Source of the DNA: Deferribacteraceae bacterium
Lineage (GTDB): Bacteria > Chrysiogenota > Deferribacteres > Deferribacterales > JAISNW01
Direction of reading: 5' to 3'
DNA length: 15,297 nucleotides
Assembly (NCBI GenBank): GCA_031276055.1
Contig: JAISNW010000133.1
Span: 1-15,297 of the forward strand
The notes under the pieces were generated by a model that was not told the DNA's origin, searched no databases, and was given only the letters and a program-made list of their open reading frames with translations. A program made the position numbers and the translations under genes. Below are positions 6,978-15,043 of this stretch, one piece after another; the stretch's first letter is position 1, and each line of letters opens with the position of its first letter.

Positions 6978-7677
6978 AGTTGACGTCAGCGGCTTTGAAG
7001 AACTTCTCGGTTACACCTTTAAGAATAAGGGGCTTCTTTTAGAAGCCCTCTCCCACTCATCTTACAGCAATGAGAGGGGGTGTCCGTCTAATGAACGTTT
7101 AGAGTTTTTAGGGGATGCTGTTTTACACCTTATACTAACAGAACATGTTATGCAGCTCTATCCTGAGGCGGACGAAGGGGTGCTCTCTTTCCTTAGAAGC
7201 TGCACAGAGAGCGAGGAGTTTCTATATAAGGCGGCGCAGAGCTTAAATATAGGCGGTTTCATCCTTTTAGGCAACGGCGAAGAGCGCAATGGCGGGCGTG
7301 GGAAAAAGACGATTCTAGCAGATGCTGTAGAGGCGGTTATCGCCGCCCTCTCCATTGACGGCGGCTTTTCTATGGCAAAAAACGTTCTCCTCTCTAAATT
7401 TAATCCACTTTTGACGCAGACTTATAAAACCGCCCTCCATTCAGACAGCAAATCGGAGCTGCAACAGCTTACCCAGCAATATTATAACTGCCTGCCAACT
7501 TACAGCATAATTGAGGAGATAGGGCTTGATCACGACAAAACCTTTGTAGCAGAGGTAAAGATTGTTGCAGATGAGCTTGTCGTCTCTGCACAAGGAAGCG
7601 GAAAGAATAAGAAGAGTGCAGAAAAAGCCGCCGCCATAAATATGCTGAAAAAAACTCTGCCGAGAAACTCTGGCTAG
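6967..7677 (+). CDS. rnc: Ribonuclease III
   Basis: A 236-residue double-strand-specific endoribonuclease that processes rRNA precursors and structured mRNAs. The N-terminal catalytic domain carries the signature NERLEFLGDAVL (42-53), with metal-binding residues Glu43, Glu46 and Asp50, and the second acidic pair Asp119/Glu122 (LADAVEAV). A double-stranded-RNA-binding domain follows (about 160-230) with KSELQQLTQQY at its start and GSGKNKKSAEKAAA at its end. ATG 6967 gives an 11-nt overlap with fabF; ATG 6943 and TTG 6931 are also in phase. No start has a convincing ribosome binding site, so coupling to fabF is likely. The acpP-fabF-rnc order is classical. It ends the lipid cluster as seen here. 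Confidence 0.95.
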   Translation: MSHEVDVSGFEELLGYTFKNKGLLLEALSHSSYSNERGCPSNERLEFLGDAVLHLILTEHVMQLYPEADEGVLSFLRSCTESEEFLYKAAQSLNIGGFILLGNGEERNGGRGKKTILADAVEAVIAALSIDGGFSMAKNVLLSKFNPLLTQTYKTALHSDSKSELQQLTQQYYNCLPTYSIIEEIGLDHDKTFVAEVKIVADELVVSAQGSGKNKKSAEKAAAINMLKKTLPRNSG

Positions 7678-7700
7678 GTTCACTAAAAAGAGGAGTTCTT

Positions 7701-8558
7701 ATGCAGAAAATATCAAAGAATTATCAAGAGCAATTCAGACAACGCCAATTCTATGATGAAAATATCCTTAAAGAGATTTTCTAATGATGTGAAAATTCAT
7801 GGCGATAAATTAAGCCCATCAAGTTCTGCAGCCGCCTGCATAAATGTGCTGGGATACTTAAATAGAAATAGCGGTGAGTTAATCCCTTTTTTCGAGGAGT
7901 TCGGATTAAAACTGGATAAAGTTGTTGACTTTCCAACCGGCGCCAATGTAGGCGGGAGAATATATCCTGATAAAGGACATATATTGTTTGAGTGGATAGG
8001 ACCGAGAGTTTCCCCTATAAATGAGAAGGGCGGTTCACGAGGGCTTTGTCGGACCAGCATAGACGGTTTTTTTATTACTAAACAGCAGGGGAAGTATGTT
8101 CAAGTTTTTGTGGAGTGGAAGTTTGCCGAAAAATATAATGCTGCACCTAAGTTTAGCAGACTAGTTGGAGTTGAGCGGCTTAGACGGTATTCATTAGCTC
8201 TTTTAGAACTTAAAAAAGATTTCCCTTTTGATCTCTCAAATAACTCCACCATAGGCCTCGCCGACTTTTCTTATGAACCGTTAAATCAACTGCTCCGAAT
8301 GACGTTGCTGGCAAAAAAGACAACACCAATATCGATCGGCGGTATTCAGTTAAACCCGCACATCTGAAGTATTCTCCAGGGATGCATAAAATATATGAAA
8401 ACAGCAAAGGGTCGCAGTTGCATGAATTATGGCGCGCTCTATTGACTAAAGAGGAATGCTCGCACTTTTACTGCGGCTTTTGGGATAAGGCGCTTGCCCG
8501 TCTGAGCAGTGAACCAACCTACCTAAACTACCTAAAAGAGCGCTATGAACCTTGCTAA
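7701..8558 (+). pseudogene. Nuclease-like gene (PD-(D/E)XK-type motif) with two frameshifts
   Basis: Three consecutive reading segments form one protein of about 285 residues. Frame A starts at ATG 7701 behind AGGAG (7691-7695) and stops at 7782-7784. A second frame is open to TGA at 8365-8367. The first frame resumes near 8331-8355 and runs to TAA 8556-8558, reading through KYSPGMHKIYENS and ELWRALLTKEE to YLKERYEPC. The first shift fits one extra T in the TTTT run 7777-7780. The second is a net one-base loss. The middle part has FEWIGPR, then SIDGFF and, 17 residues after its Asp, an EWKF triad (codons 8113-8121), which resembles a PD-(D/E)XK nuclease active site. The shared frame A across both ends and the good start argue for a once-intact gene. 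I recall similar restriction-endonuclease-like proteins but cannot confirm the family. Sequencing error is the alternative to true decay. Confidence 0.7.
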
Positions 8559-8568
8559 TTGAAAGGGA

Positions 8569-11055
8569 TTGACAAGCGCTCGGAATTGGAATATAGCTTT
8601 TAGTGGTTATTATTCAGGGAGGTTGCTGACGGCTTTGAGTATTGTATTTGCTCTATCTTTTATCGCTTTTTGCTGCCTGCTGATCTCTCTCTTTTTTCTT
8701 GTTGAAACAGACGAGCAACCGTTTAGATCCATCTTCTGGGGGGTTGCGTCGGCTGTAATATCTGTTGCTGTTATTGCTACATTGCTGGCTATTATTGGGG
8801 TGTATTCCCTCCTCTCGCTTTCGGCGGTGATTATCCTTGTTTCTCTAATTATAGGGATATTCTTGATAAAAAGAAAAGCCCTCATAACTCCAAAAAGAAT
8901 ATTTTCTCTGTGCAGAAGCTATTCTTTCAATAAATTCTTTCTTATCCCCTTGCTGTTTGCGGGGGTAATATATACCTGTTTTCCAACCGAATATATCTTA
9001 AGTGGGAGAGATTTTGGGCTTTATGCTGTTAATGCGGCGCACATATCAGATACTGGTTCATGGTTTTATGAGGAAGATCCTATCCTCGCCGCGAAGCTGC
9101 CGGGTATAAGCCTATCCTACCCAGGTCTATACACAGCTTATGAGAGTAAATATTTAGACGAGCAATCTTCGCAAAAAGCAGGGCAGCTGATACCTCAATT
9201 TTTACCGATGTTTCCCGCATTGGCAGCCGCTGCTTATGATCTTTTCGGCATCCCAGGCTTATTGCGGCTAAGCGGTGTATTGGCTATAATGGCGATGCTG
9301 TCTATATACTTCTTTGTAAAACGGCATTTTGGTTTTCTAACAGCATTTATCGCCTTCTCCTTCCTAGCGGTAAACCCCGCCGAGATTCTCAACGCTAGGT
9401 TGACAGAGACGGAGATATTAAGCCAGCTCTTATTTTTTACCTCTTTATATCTATTCTCTTCAAGCTGGCAGTCCAACTCAAAGCTATATGCGGCTTTAGG
9501 CGGGCTGCTTTTGGGTTTAGGCGCTCTGTGCAGAATGGATGCATATATGTATGGGGTAGGGCTCTATCTATTCTTATTATACCCTATATTTTGTAAACGC
9601 GAGCGCTTGACGATCTCTTTAATATATGCAGGCGTGCTGACAGTTAGTGCGGCGGCGATCTTTATTTTCAGCATAGAGCAGCTTAGCCCGATATACTTTT
9701 GGGAGAGTATAGACCCTGGCTTTGGAAGCGCCAATCTAGCTAAAGCGATCGCCTTAAACCTTGCACTGATTATTTTAGCCCTCCTATCTCTCTTAATTAG
9801 CTCTATTATCGGCGCTTTTAAGAGGGACTATCTTATATTATTGCTGGATAAAAAGTATACTAAATATATTATCGGAGCGGTATTTATACTAGCCTTCCTA
9901 TCTGCATATTTTATCAGACCGCTCCTTTTAGAGCCTGATCCGCCCAGATACTTAGAATATTTCAGCTATAACTCTATGGTGGAATTTTGTTGGTATACAT
10001 CTTTTATAGCTATCATCTTTGCCATTGCGGGGATAATTTCTATAATAGAGGCGGGCAATAAAGAGCGCGAGAGTCTATTCCTGTTCCTCTCAATCTGCCT
10101 AGCCAGCACTGTTATCTATTTATATAATCCATCCATCACCCCTGATCACTTTTGGGCGTCAAGGAGGTGGGTTACAGTTAATATCCCTTTCATAATGATT
10201 TTAGCTTCAGTGGGGATTATCTACCTAGTTGGCTGTTTATCTAGGAGGTATGATAAGAAGTTTGCAAGAAATCTAGGAATTCTCTTTGTTGCAGCTATAG
10301 CTGCATACTCTTTCTACCAATCTAAGCTATTCATCTTCCGCACTATGTTAAAAGATTACAGCAAACAATATCAGCAGGCGGCGGACGCACTGGATGACGA
10401 TGCAATATACCTTACAACCAACGCCCGTATAGTTGCTCCTTTACGTTTTATCTGGAAAAAACCTGTATATTTTTTAAGAAGAGAGTTTAAGTACAGCGAT
10501 CTCCTTAAAATTCAAGAGATATTGGGCAAGAAGGTATCTCTTCTGGATGGTTTTGCATATAATAAAGTTGAAAAAAGGTTTTTGCTCTCAGGGCTATACC
10601 CTGAACAGCGCAGAAACGGATATCCTGAACGGACTTTTCAGTGGAATGAAGCTGTGATGATCGGTGAATTAATCGATCTAACCTCTTTTCAGGGCGCTCT
10701 TGACATCCCTTTATATACTATGCGCTCTCAACCTATCGGCGGCGGAAATCTAGTTTATGGACCGCATATGCAGCTGCCCAAAGGGTTATATGAGATAAAA
10801 TACAATTTTAAGGTTTATAACTCCTCAATCAATACAAAAGCCTCCTTTATAGTTGCAGCAGACGGCGATAGAGTTGAACTTGCTAGAGAAGATAGGCAGA
10901 TGCTAATCTTTCTCAACAGTGCAGAGCCTTCATCCGTTAAACTTAGCTTCGAGTTAGTTGAAGAGGCGGAAGGGATTAACTTTCTCCTTGTCATCCCTGA
11001 AGAGTTGTCAATCGCTCTCACCTCTTTAGAACTTTCAAGGGCGGCAGATAGATGA
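8569..11055 (+). CDS. Large GT-C-type membrane glycosyltransferase
   Basis: An 828-residue polytopic membrane protein. Hydrophobic helices fill roughly residues 20-590, and a soluble, mostly beta-rich C-terminal domain covers about 590-828. The first large loop contains GRDFGLYAVNAA (146-157), where Asp148 sits in the place of the catalytic acidic residue of ArnT/PMT-like GT-C enzymes. DHFWASRRW (526-534) resembles a loop motif of that broad group. Such enzymes transfer a sugar from a polyprenyl-phosphate donor on the outer face of the membrane. The adjoining gene, overlapping by ATGA, is a likely maker of that donor. The start is uncertain: TTG 8569 is the longest option but has a poor ribosome binding site. 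TTG 8635, with GGGAGG at 8617-8622, would place the start at the first membrane helix. The acceptor and the sugar are unknown. Confidence 0.75.
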   Translation: MTSARNWNIAFSGYYSGRLLTALSIVFALSFIAFCCLLISLFFLVETDEQPFRSIFWGVASAVISVAVIATLLAIIGVYSLLSLSAVIILVSLIIGIFLIKRKALITPKRIFSLCRSYSFNKFFLIPLLFAGVIYTCFPTEYILSGRDFGLYAVNAAHISDTGSWFYEEDPILAAKLPGISLSYPGLYTAYESKYLDEQSSQKAGQLIPQFLPMFPALAAAAYDLFGIPGLLRLSGVLAIMAMLSIYFFVKRHFGFLTAFIAFSFLAVNPAEILNARLTETEILSQLLFFTSLYLFSSSWQSNSKLYAALGGLLLGLGALCRMDAYMYGVGLYLFLLYPIFCKRERLTISLIYAGVLTVSAAAIFIFSIEQLSPIYFWESIDPGFGSANLAKAIALNLALIILALLSLLISSIIGAFKRDYLILLLDKKYTKYIIGAVFILAFLSAYFIRPLLLEPDPPRYLEYFSYNSMVEFCWYTSFIAIIFAIAGIISIIEAGNKERESLFLFLSICLASTVIYLYNPSITPDHFWASRRWVTVNIPFIMILASVGIIYLVGCLSRRYDKKFARNLGILFVAAIAAYSFYQSKLFIFRTMLKDYSKQYQQAADALDDDAIYLTTNARIVAPLRFIWKKPVYFLRREFKYSDLLKIQEILGKKVSLLDGFAYNKVEKRFLLSGLYPEQRRNGYPERTFQWNEAVMIGELIDLTSFQGALDIPLYTMRSQPIGGGNLVYGPHMQLPKGLYEIKYNFKVYNSSINTKASFIVAADGDRVELAREDRQMLIFLNSAEPSSVKLSFELVEEAEGINFLLVIPEELSIALTSLELSRAADR

Positions 11056-12005
11056 AGCTGATTATTCAGATTCCATGTTTCAATGAAGAGGCGTCTCTGC
11101 CGATAACCTTTGCAGATTTACCGCGGCATATAGATGGGATTGATGCAATAGAATACCTTGTCATCGATGACGGAAGCACAGACAGAACGGTTGAAACCGC
11201 CAAAGAGCTCGGGGTAAACCATATCGTCTCATTTAAGCGCAATAAAGGGCTTGCAGCTGCATTTACAGCGGGCGTTGAGACGTGTTTAAGGCTAGGCGCA
11301 GATATTATAGTCAACACCGATGCCGACAACCAGTATCAAGGAGGCGATATTGCAAAACTGGTAAAACCTATCTTAGATGGAAAGGCGGATATAACTATCG
11401 GGGCAAGACCGATAGCAGATATTGAGCACTTTTCTTGGAGAAAGAAGAAGCTGCAGCGTTTCGGGAGTTTTATCGTCCGTTTAGCCTCACAAACAGATAT
11501 TCCAGATGCTCCAAGCGGTTTTAGAGCATATTCTAAAGACGCCGCATTGCGCCTTAACGTTATAAACCAGTATACATACACCTTAGAAACGATTATACAG
11601 GCGGGGCGCAACAAGATGTGCATCGTTTCGGTTCCGGTGTCAACCAACCCAGAAATTAGAAAATCCCGCCTTTTTAAGAATATTGGGGTATATATCTCCC
11701 GCTCTGCGATAGTGATATTGAGAACCTTTTTAATGTATAAACCGCTGAAGTTTTTCTTTTTCATTGCCGCCGCTTCCTTCTTAGGAGGAGCTTTTTTAGC
11801 GGGGAGATTCATATATTATTTTATTACCGACAGCGGCAGCGGACATGTGCAGTCGCTTATAGCAGCCGCCATATTGCTCTTACTCTCCGCCCAAACTTTT
11901 ATTGCAGGGCTGCAGGCGGATATTATCGCCGCCAACCGAAAGATATTAGAGGATGTGCAATATATCCTTAGAAAAGCCGAATATGAGAAAAAAGATAACT
12001 TGTGA
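11052..12005 (+). CDS. GT2 family polyprenyl-phosphate glycosyltransferase
   Basis: A 317-residue protein with an N-terminal GT-A domain and two C-terminal membrane helices (about 233-257 and 267-287). IPCFNEEASLP (7-17), VIDDGSTDRT (37-46) and NTDADNQY (88-95, carrying the metal-binding DxD) are classic GT2 motifs. SGFRAYSKDAALRLNV (155-170) is typical of dolichol-phosphate-mannose-synthase-like and undecaprenyl-phosphate sugar transferases. It probably loads a sugar from a nucleotide donor onto undecaprenyl phosphate at the cytoplasmic face. Its ATG overlaps the stop of the upstream membrane glycosyltransferase by 4 nt, which suggests the two form one pathway: donor synthesis, then transfer outside. 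ybeY begins 3 bp downstream. The sugar identity cannot be told from sequence. Confidence 0.88.
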   Translation: MKLIIQIPCFNEEASLPITFADLPRHIDGIDAIEYLVIDDGSTDRTVETAKELGVNHIVSFKRNKGLAAAFTAGVETCLRLGADIIVNTDADNQYQGGDIAKLVKPILDGKADITIGARPIADIEHFSWRKKKLQRFGSFIVRLASQTDIPDAPSGFRAYSKDAALRLNVINQYTYTLETIIQAGRNKMCIVSVPVSTNPEIRKSRLFKNIGVYISRSAIVILRTFLMYKPLKFFFFIAAASFLGGAFLAGRFIYYFITDSGSGHVQSLIAAAILLLLSAQTFIAGLQADIIAANRKILEDVQYILRKAEYEKKDNL

Positions 12006-12008
12006 AAT

Positions 12009-12449
12009 ATGATTATATATCTTGATTCTGATTTTGAGGGGAACTCCTATAATGGATTCTCCTTTGATGAAGGCTTTTTTTTATCCATTGTGCAGGCAGC
12101 GGCGGAGGAGGGGGTTGATTTCTCGGATGCTGCAGAGCTGTCTCTAGTGCTTTCAACGGACGAGTTCATCCGCAAACTTAACCTAGATTTTCGCGGGCTT
12201 GACGCCCCAACAGACGTTCTATCGTTTCCACAAGAAGACGATGAACTCTTAGGAGATATTGTTATCTCCCTAGAAACTGCGGAACGTAAAGCGGTTGAAA
12301 TAGGCTGCCCTTTAAGAGAAGAGGCGGCTTTTCTCTTTATACACGGTCTATTGCACCTTAAAGGCTACGACCACAGCTCAGAGAAGGAAGAAGCAGAGAT
12401 GTTCTCCTTGCAGGAGAGGTGCTTAAAAAGGTGGAGAGATAAACAATAA
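12009..12449 (+). CDS. ybeY: Endoribonuclease YbeY, rRNA maturation factor
   Basis: A 146-residue protein of the UPF0054/YbeY metalloprotein family. The zinc-binding signature HGLLHLKGYDH is complete (His112, His116, His122). The upstream block NLDFRGLDAPTDVLSFP is the other family hallmark. YbeY acts in 16S rRNA 3'-end maturation and ribosome quality control in the bacteria where it has been studied. The gene starts 3 bp after the GT2 gene without a visible ribosome binding site, so it is likely the last gene of that transcript. It is not next to phoH or era, its frequent partners elsewhere. Its stop codon directly abuts the stop of the convergent TIR gene with no spacer. Confidence 0.95.
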   Translation: MIIYLDSDFEGNSYNGFSFDEGFFLSIVQAAAEEGVDFSDAAELSLVLSTDEFIRKLNLDFRGLDAPTDVLSFPQEDDELLGDIVISLETAERKAVEIGCPLREEAAFLFIHGLLHLKGYDHSSEKEEAEMFSLQERCLKRWRDKQ

Positions 12450-13595
12450 TTATTCACTAACGCTCTGGCTGGCAAACACCTCTATCGGAGCTGAAGCCAC
12501 TAGAGTATCCGCATTCCAAACCTCTGAATTGCTGTAAGCTCTAATTTCATACTCGCCTGCTTCGCTAGGGGCGTAAAGTCCTATCTGCTGGTTGCGCTCA
12601 TTGATAATTATATAGGTTAGATATTCACTCGATTTAGCGCCGCTCTTATATATTCCAACAATGGCTAAGTTTTCGAGCATACTTTGCGGGACTTCGCTGA
12701 CAGAGACGTTGATAGCTTCCAATGAGAAATACTCGCTGCCGTCTACAGAAAGTTGAAAAGCGCCTAGAGTGTTTCCAGAAACGGAGAAATTAACCCTGTC
12801 TAATATATTTTGGGGTTGAAGAATATCTGAAGAATAAAAGCGCACTTCATATTCACCCGCTGAAGCGGGCGCACGCAGCTTTATCCCTTCAAAATCTGTA
12901 GACGCCCGCCCTCTACGCACTAAGTATGTATAAGAGTAATATTCATCGTCTTTACCATTCGGATCCCATATTCCTATCAGAGCGTCGTCATCAATCATCT
13001 TTTGTGTAAGATCGCTAACTTGAATGTTCATCAACTCCGCAGGCAGATAGCTTTCTTTACTTAACGAAACAAGATTTTTGCGGATTTTAAGCAAGCCGTT
13101 AAAGTGCAGATACCCCGCCGCTGCCGCTGAAATAAGGATAACAGCTGCAGCAGCAAAGATTTTAGCTGATATGCCCTTTTTCCCGCCCGCCTTGCGTTTT
13201 AACCCGTAAAATTCTAAACCTGTGCAGATAAGTTCAGCAATCTCTTCAGCAGATTTCCCCACTACCCCTTGCGCGGTGTTCAACACGAGGGCAAGACCAG
13301 TAGGCAGCGCCTCTGTTCCATCAAGGTATACAGGCAAAACCTTCTTTTTCTTGCCTAGTGCATACTCTATCTCATTGCGGACATACTCGCTCGCCATAGA
13401 CTCTTTGGAGATAAAAGCGATTACTATTCCGCACTTTCTGATAGCTTGCGTTTCCTCCGACCATTTTGCATCAACTTTATTATACAATAGGGTATAACCT
13501 AACTCGCTTATCTTTTCAGTAGCTGGTATAACCACTTCTTTATCAGCATGGGCAAAGGCAACAAAGATGTGCTTGCCCCCCGCTTTTTTCACCAT
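12450..13595 (-). CDS. Membrane-anchored TIR-domain protein with two extracytoplasmic repeats
   Basis: A 381-residue protein in three parts. Residues 8-130 form a TIR domain of the TIR_2-like bacterial type. It begins HIFVAFAHADKE and carries KCGIVIAFIS and the helix SEYVRNEIEYAL, where Glu75 is the likely NAD-hydrolase glutamate, followed by KKVLPVYLDG. A basic linker (RKAGGKKG) precedes one membrane helix (about 144-162), so the TIR side is predicted to be cytoplasmic. Two related repeats of about 85-90 residues follow (about 187-275 and 292-377). Both share the pattern [I/V]GI[W/Y]..G...EY..Y followed by AP..AGEYE[I/V]R.Y, resembling beta-sandwich domains. GGAGG precedes the start with 5-nt spacing. 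It faces ybeY tail to tail and the cytochrome gene head to head. Its function is unknown: signalling, defence, or NAD depletion on an envelope cue are possibilities, not findings. Confidence 0.88.
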   Translation of the reverse strand: MVKKAGGKHIFVAFAHADKEVVIPATEKISELGYTLLYNKVDAKWSEETQAIRKCGIVIAFISKESMASEYVRNEIEYALGKKKKVLPVYLDGTEALPTGLALVLNTAQGVVGKSAEEIAELICTGLEFYGLKRKAGGKKGISAKIFAAAAVILISAAAAGYLHFNGLLKIRKNLVSLSKESYLPAELMNIQVSDLTQKMIDDDALIGIWDPNGKDDEYYSYTYLVRRGRASTDFEGIKLRAPASAGEYEVRFYSSDILQPQNILDRVNFSVSGNTLGAFQLSVDGSEYFSLEAINVSVSEVPQSMLENLAIVGIYKSGAKSSEYLTYIIINERNQQIGLYAPSEAGEYEIRAYSNSEVWNADTLVASAPIEVFASQSVSE

Positions 13596-13624
13596 CTAAA
13601 CCTCCATAAAACTATCTCTTGTAG

Positions 13625-13653
13625 ATACTACATACACAGTTGAAAAAGATCAA
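13625..13653 (-). promoter_or_regulatory. Predicted promoter of the TIR gene
   Basis: On the minus strand, TTGATC (13653-13648) and TAGTAT (13630-13625) are separated by 17 bp. Transcription would start near 13618, about 23 nt upstream of the ATG. Each hexamer matches four of six consensus bases. The -35 overlaps the Crp/Fnr-like site at 13640-13653. Confidence 0.4.
13640..13653. promoter_or_regulatory. Crp/Fnr-like binding site
   Basis: TTGAAAAAGATCAA matches the FNR consensus TTGAT-N4-ATCAA at nine of ten specified positions. It is centred about 28 bp upstream of the predicted TIR start point, where it would be expected to repress. It is about 130 bp upstream of the cytochrome start point, farther than usual for class I or II activation. 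An oxygen- or nitric-oxide-responsive regulator of the Crp/Fnr family is the natural candidate, but none is encoded in the window. Confidence 0.4.
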
Positions 13654-13741
13654 GAATATTTGTTTCAAACCGTAAATACAGTTTAACACTTTTGGGGTAT
13701 GAGGGGGCAAAATATCTGGTAGGGCGATAAGGGGATTTGCA

Positions 13742-13779
13742 TTGCATTTTTTCTAATAATATCATATAATGCGCATTAT
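13742..13779 (+). promoter_or_regulatory. Cytochrome promoter overlapped by a 14-bp palindrome
   Basis: TTGCAT (13742-13747) and a perfect TATAAT (13765-13770) are 17 bp apart, giving a strong sigma-70-type promoter with a start near 13777, about 25 nt before the cytochrome GTG. ATAATGCGCATTAT (13766-13779) is a perfect palindrome covering the -10 and the start point, an ideal place for a repressor. No known regulator is assigned to it. Confidence 0.6.
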
Positions 13780-13801
13780 TTTGAGCTTTGGGGGAACATA
13801 A

Positions 13802-15001
13802 GTGTCAAAATTAGCTAAACTTTTCCGCGGCATAGGCAGCTTTATAAAGGGGCATCCTTTCATCTCACTGCTTATATTTATAGCAGCGCTCATCGCCTGC
13901 ACTGGTATTACTTATGAACTAATGCACTATACCAGCAGCCCTGAGTTTTGCAGAAAGTGCCATCCTAATGAGGGTGTGGGTCCCCTTGCAGAGTATCACA
14001 CATGGTCAAACAATGTCCACGCCGCTAATGGCGTCGAGTGCATAGATTGCCACAGTTCTTCTCCAGGTGCATGGGGTTATATGAAGGCGAAGATGGGCGG
14101 GTTATATGATCTGTTTGCAGAGCTCTTTATCTCTAAAGAGGCTAAACTTGCCAAACTCTCGCGTTTTGAGGGGAATCCTAAAGAGAGCGCCGCACTAGTG
14201 GGGCAAAATGTCTGCCTGCACTGCCACTCGGATAAGGTAAATATAGATAATAGGAAAGCTCACGTCATGAGCTTTGCCGGTGTTGCTATGCGGCAGATTG
14301 ATAGGGTGGTGAACCCGGAATTTCGCAATATATTCGGTCTTAGAGATATTATTACGGAACGCTCAAGCTATACCTCTGATCCAAACCACTCTCTGCATGT
14401 AGTTGAAAATGGGGCGCTCTGCGCCGACTGTCATATAAAAGTAAGCCACTCAGGAAGCTACTACAGCAATATAGATATGCAGACATGTTTTGACTGCCAT
14501 GAAATTAAACGGAGTGAGGGGAAAAAACCCGCTGAAAACGATAACTGCGTTATCTGCCATGCAACGCAGGTATCTGTTCAAGCAGGAGTTGCAGCGCAAA
14601 GTTTCGGCGTTGAAGATGTTGTATGGGAGATGGCATCCAACGATTGTATGGATTGCCACGAAAACGCCTTTGACAGACCTTCCCGCGAGTCTTGCGAAAA
14701 CTGCCATGAAGAAGGATATGCTGAACTTAAAGATATGTTTCAAGAAAACTTTGACGAGCAGCTTGTTAAAGCGGATGCATTTTGGAGTTCCCATCTTAAA
14801 GATCGAAGACAACTCACGCGGTCAAAACGGGAGATATTCAACTCCTATGAGCAGCTCTTAAATATCTTGAAGAATGACGGCAGCCGCGGTATTCATAACT
14901 CGGGCTACACCGATAAGATATTTGAGCACTTAGCCGTCTTAGAGGAAGAGTTCACAGATGGCGGCGAGAGTGTAGGCGAGGGCAGTGAGACGCCTGAATA
15001 G
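13802..15001 (+). CDS. Membrane-anchored octahaem c-type cytochrome, NapC/NirT-like
   Basis: A 399-residue protein with a basic N-terminus, one membrane helix (about 19-39) and a periplasmic haem region. Eight CXXCH motifs start at residues 50, 80, 138, 207, 229, 249, 282 and 298. The first four, with the PLAEYHTWSNNVHAANGVEC spacing, resemble the NapC/NirT tetrahaem quinol dehydrogenase fold. The last four are an added cluster. After the haems come a charged helical segment and GIHNSGY (380-386), reminiscent of C-terminal helices of nitrite-reductase-type multihaem cytochromes, then an acidic tail. It probably takes electrons from menaquinol to a periplasmic partner, or reduces a substrate itself; the acceptor is unknown. 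GTG 13802 is supported by GGGGGA six nt upstream. The gene stands alone behind a strong promoter, with fliQ 42 bp downstream. Confidence 0.9.
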   Translation: MSKLAKLFRGIGSFIKGHPFISLLIFIAALIACTGITYELMHYTSSPEFCRKCHPNEGVGPLAEYHTWSNNVHAANGVECIDCHSSSPGAWGYMKAKMGGLYDLFAELFISKEAKLAKLSRFEGNPKESAALVGQNVCLHCHSDKVNIDNRKAHVMSFAGVAMRQIDRVVNPEFRNIFGLRDIITERSSYTSDPNHSLHVVENGALCADCHIKVSHSGSYYSNIDMQTCFDCHEIKRSEGKKPAENDNCVICHATQVSVQAGVAAQSFGVEDVVWEMASNDCMDCHENAFDRPSRESCENCHEEGYAELKDMFQENFDEQLVKADAFWSSHLKDRRQLTRSKREIFNSYEQLLNILKNDGSRGIHNSGYTDKIFEHLAVLEEEFTDGGESVGEGSETPE

Positions 15002-15043
15002 CGCCGCAATATCAGTTGGGCGATAGGGGCAGGAGATCCATTT

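Noticed and set aside
7770..8356. Programmed ribosomal frameshifting in the nuclease-like gene
   Set aside because: Two opposite shifts would be needed, and there is no slippery heptamer with a clear downstream structure. Mutation or sequencing indels are simpler.
7753..8367. A complete short gene starting at ATG 7753
   Set aside because: It lacks a ribosome binding site, and protein-like sequence continues on both sides in the other frame. It is better read as the middle of a frameshifted gene.
13222..13497. Plus-strand open frame inside the TIR gene
   Set aside because: It is antisense to the TIR domain coding sequence, with no ribosome binding site and no protein-like motif.
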